From the NCBI GenBank assembly GCA_019828545.1, contig JACVRA010000117.1, positions 62,001 to 126,000 on the forward strand: a stretch of DNA of 64,000 nt, written 5' to 3'. The notes beneath the pieces are model-generated. The model was not told the origin of the DNA and made no database searches. It saw only the letters and a list, made by a program, of their open reading frames with translations. Below are positions 60,188-64,000 of this stretch, in pieces. The position numbers and the translations under genes are program-made. How positions within the stretch are numbered: position 1 is the first letter of the stretch; every line of letters starts with the position of its first letter. Source of the stretch: Paracamarosporium sp. OC-R06-R3 (lineage: Eukaryota; Ascomycota; Dothideomycetes; Pleosporales; Didymosphaeriaceae).

Positions 60188-61066
60188 GGAAGTCTTGCGG
60201 CTACTTCCATCACGCTACAATGTTTAATCCCAATTGGTGAATGTCCAATTGTACACTAGAGTCTTCTAAGAACCTCGCAGGAGCAACCTTTCGTAACACA
60301 GCTTCGGCAACAACACACTATTTTCTTGTACAGGGCATTATGATATTAAAGTCACGACTTTGTCAGCATGCCCGTTTGTATCATGCCTGTGCTAGCCAGG
60401 TACCGAGGTTCCAGGGCAATTCTCCTCAAATCCAGCTACACTACCCGCCATGTACAAACGCTGGATGCTTTAAATTGCGTTCAAGCCCCAGTTCCGGGCT
60501 TGATTTCCGCCAATCAACTCGATTACGGTTGTCCTTGATGAGAAAAATTTCGACATCGGAAACCTGTGGAACTACCTTGTCACTACACCCTTGATTTAAC
60601 TTGTTGTAGCACCTAGATCATACCATAAGGATTAACCAATTACGTACACAGGTTTCGGTTGTTGCTGTAGGCAGCGATTGAAAGCATAGGCCCAAACGCG
60701 ACAGCAACGAAGGAACATTACAGCTACTATAGCGCTGAACAGCTGACATCGTCGAAGCTTCCACAAATTGAGGTTCCTCTCTCTGCAGGTATCTCACCGG
60801 GTTCCGAATTCATATACAAAAGGACAAGGGAGTCACAGGAATAGCAACGACATCCCTCTCCCGGACAACTTTGGTCAGGCAGCGAGGTGAGTGAGATTGC
60901 GCTTTGCGATGTCGCTTTCCTTTACCTTACTCGTTTACTCTAGACCAATGATAGGGAGTCTTTCGAAAAGGAAGATCGACCCTTCTACAGCCTCACTGCG
61001 CAAACACAGGAACTTTACCACGACTCTTCGCTAGAGGACTCCCGAATCTGTGGCGATAATTCGAAG
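60188..61066. other. Divergent intergenic region
   Basis: About 880 bp between the Trm732-like gene and the disordered-protein gene. The frame of the latter stays open back to about 60943, directly after a CTCTAG acceptor, so an upstream coding exon is possible there. Confidence 0.4.
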
Positions 61067-64000
61067 ATGGTGCAACGACCCAACACCGTACAACCGCCTA
61101 TCGATTCAGATAGAGGTCCTTCGAGATCCGGTATGGGAACGGTGGCCCAGTTTATCGGTTATTCAGAGAGTGAATCCGAAGAACCATTGGATCGGAAGTT
61201 GCAACATCCAGGTTTGAATATTCGTCGGAAACTCAACTCTTCTCATGGACCACAAGACTCATTCGTCCTTCGGTCAACATCGAAAGTAGAGCTCCACGAC
61301 CTTCCCACAAGTCATAAGCCCACTACAGGTATGGATCGCTCGGCTACCGCTAAGCAAAAGAAGCGACCTTCGGCATCGAGCAGCTCCAAGGGTATAGTCA
61401 AACCCAAGAAGCTCAAACGTAAGTGGGCCTGTGTGTATCTGTCACCCTGCAGGCATTACGTCCATCGCTAATCTGATCTGTAACACGCAGGCGCTCTTCT
61501 GTACCAATCATCTTCCGAAGAAGACAATGACTCATCAGAAATTGAGGACAACAGGCCATCCAACGCTGAAGATGATGGAGCATTCGATCATGCAGATGAC
61601 GAAGTATTGAAAGTAGGATCACCGGTCCCGTGGCAAGCATCCCCGGAAAGACCATTTCTGATACGGTCGCAAGAATCACAACGTACCTCACGGCTCTCAT
61701 CACCACATGTATCGTCACAAGCAGTTTCTGCGAAGCCGTTGGGTCCAATCTCGCGCGCTCGTCTCCAGCAAGCAATAGCTAGGAGGGGTGTCTCGGTCAA
61801 CAAGCTTCAGGTCAATGGCAACAATATCGCGGACCACGGACTCTCAAAGCCCGCGACTGACGTGAAGAATACAAAATTTGATCACCGTATCGGACATCGT
61901 CTAAGACACCCTTCAGCAGGGGTCAGCTCAACAGGCTCGACTGTACAGGTGATCGAACAGTCATCAGGACGTAGAATGACCCCTACAGGCCAGAGGCTGC
62001 AGCAAGATACCCACAAGCAGCTGCCGCATGCCAAGCCACATTCTCAAACGCGCCGGTCTCCCTCGAAAATCATACAAACACTGCCACCGGAGAGGTCTCC
62101 TACATACAGACCACCAAGCGCTTCTTCTCAGAAGCAACCCAGGGGCCTCAAGCAGAATGAGTCCGCTCCAGCGTTTGGAAGGTCGGAAACTGTCGAGATT
62201 AACAGGAAAATCGAGTCTATGAAAAAGGGGGCACCCCTGGCGAGCTCGCTGTCTACGCTGACATCGAAAACATCGTCTAGCAAGCAAGGAGCTCTTATAA
62301 ATGGAAAACCAAGCGCTACTCAAAATGCAACGCTACCAGCTCCAGCGACCTCACAATCAAATACTCCTGTAAATCAGGAAAAGACCAGTAATGCGCGACA
62401 GAAGCCACCCATATCGACGACTACTAGGCCAGGTACGCACAGGGGGGTTATTGGAATGACTTCAGAGATTCCCTTGGGTAGAGCAGCGAGCACAAAACAG
62501 CCCAAGATCCAAACTATAGAAGCCCAGGACACTACGCCGAAGGTTAATTCTGTAAACCGGCCAATGCAGACTAAAAGCGCTGCTACAGTCATTAACAAGC
62601 GGGTGTCAAACCCATCAATGGCTCGCGAGGCACATGCAACAACGAGTCGGCGAGAAATTCCTGTTGAAAGAGCTCAATCAATCCCGAAAAATCCTCATAT
62701 GGCAGCAGCAGGCACAACTACGCCAAATATAGCGCCGCAGAAATCCCAGGTCCCAGACGTAAATGCATCTCTTGAGAACAGAGCAGCGATCAACAACAAA
62801 ACGAAACCAACACCTTCAAATGTATCAAAAACTCCGCTCACGAAGCCTGCTGCATCTACTCTGCAGAACCTTCTTACAGAAGTCTCTCATGGCGATGACA
62901 TGTTCAAGGCAGTGTCTACAGATCGTACCCAGACTGTTAAAGGCCCCCAAGTCGAGAATGGCGCGTCTTGCAAGGACCCCACAGCGCCTCCAAAAGATGA
63001 ACCAGATCCAGTACGCACGAAAACTACCACCAACGTAGCATCTTCGAGTGCTCTTTCGGCTTCAGCACCTTCGGATTCTACCGAAGAATCGAAATCAGTT
63101 AACGGTATGGTTGCGCCAATTCGTACTAACACGAACGACGGCAAATCAGACAATCAAAGCACTACGAAGCCTTCGACGCCCAACGTGCATGTCCAGCAAA
63201 TAATGAAGGAGATGCGAAAGAGCTTACCAACGATGAGACGCTCCAGCAATATTCATCGTCTCCAAAATCCTAAAGGTTCTTCGCAAGTAGCTACAGTACA
63301 GCCCAACACGGTTGTCACTGCTCCACCTCAAGCGATCCCATCAAGCTCCTCCAAAGCACCATCACTGGTGACATCAGAAACCCCTTCATCGGTCCAGACT
63401 AAAGCTATAGCTGCTTTGCCTACCAAGCCACCAGTATCTGTTCAGGGTAATGCAGCAGCTTCAACTCCGCTCCAAGCGTTTTCTTTGGTACCGTCCCAAG
63501 CATCGTTGTTGGCAGCGTCAAAAGCGCCTTCACCACCCCAGGCCAAACCACCAAGTTCAATCGAAGAAACTGCGAGCCACCCTTCTGCATCTACGACTGC
63601 AGCAACGAAACCATTTACCAAGAAACACACAAGAACCCCGAGTGGCCCCACTGAGGAGGGATTCGATATCTACATACCGCCGGCACCGGGAGCGCGTACA
63701 CCTGCACCGGCCTTGAATACCAGGAAAGATGTAGATTCTTCTGAAACTATTCCGGTTCATTCAGGCAAAAAGGCTCTAGACGCGGTCAACAATACCATCG
63801 TGGTTGATAAAGCTGTGGTTGACAACGCTGTTTCGGACGATAGTCTCAAGCCACCAACTACTCCCACGGGAAAGCTTAGAGCACCACCTTTGGACGTAGT
63901 CAAACAACCAGGTCATCGTATGAACGGCAATCAGCCCCTGAGCAATGATGCTACAATAGCTTCATCGAGCAAGAAGGGTGTCTCATCCACTCCCTCCGTT
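61067..64000 (+). CDS. Large disordered protein, 3' end outside the window
   Basis: Exon 1 (61067-61418) and exon 2 (61491 to the window end) join in frame over a GTAAGT/CACGCAG intron. They stay open for about 950 residues, so the gene is truncated only by the window. The sequence is rich in Ser, Thr, Pro, Lys and Gln with short basic motifs (KQKKRPS, KPKKLKRR) and acidic patches (SSEEDNDSSEIEDN). Ala/Pro/Ser repeats of the type PPQA, SKAPS and TKPP become dense after 63300. I do not recognise it. Such long disordered N-termini are frequent in fungal chromatin and signalling proteins, whose defining domain would lie beyond 64000. The start could be upstream through a further exon. Confidence 0.7.

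Noticed and set aside
1..64000. CRISPR array, rRNA or tRNA genes
   Set aside because: No regularly spaced repeats with spacers, and no A-box/B-box pair that folds as a tRNA by eye. A GGTTCGAG at about 45034 lies inside an exon.

Overview
This window is nuclear DNA of a filamentous ascomycete (Pezizomycotina; a Dothideomycete is my inference). Genes on both strands carry short introns, mostly 45-90 nt, with GTRNGT donors and CTNAC-like branch sites. The families are fungal: DUF3176 membrane protein, LysM proteins, a killer-toxin-like GH18 chitinase, bifunctional THI6 and an F-box protein. Exon joins were worked out by eye from splice signals and reading frame. The exon limits in the entries are therefore models, not alignments.

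Layout. 1-3.1 kb holds two retropepsin-like genes on the minus strand, one with a broken active-site motif. 4.8-10.1 kb holds a 711-residue protein of unknown function with a mitochondrial-type N-terminus, a DUF3176 membrane protein, and a shrunken decayed second copy of the first gene. 10.3-14.6 kb has dihydrofolate reductase and the PP4 phosphatase regulatory subunit 3 (Psy2), both minus. 14.6-19.2 kb is gene-poor. 19.2-26.7 kb has a RING+PHD protein, a saccharopine-dehydrogenase-like oxidoreductase and THI6. 27.9-35.4 kb has eIF5, the polyadenylation factor Pfs2 and a DGAT1-type acyltransferase; the last two are divergent. 36.0-37.9 kb is an F-box protein.

38.2-51.2 kb is the most interesting part. 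It is a block of four genes for predicted secreted proteins in two divergent pairs: a large multi-LysM protein (-) and a five-LysM protein (+), then an unrecognised secreted preproprotein with a dibasic processing site (-) and a nine-exon, 1305-residue GH18 chitinase with two hevein-type modules (+). Subgroup C chitinases of fungi resemble the alpha/beta chitinase part of the yeast killer toxin zymocin and are known to sit beside LysM genes. The extra secreted protein sharing the chitinase promoter region is a candidate partner or cargo. That last step is inference.

51.2-64 kb returns to housekeeping: an SLC35F-type transporter, a very long THADA/Trm732 homologue (about 1780 residues, at least ten exons), and the first part of a disordered protein that runs off the window end. 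I saw no CRISPR array, rRNA or convincing tRNA.
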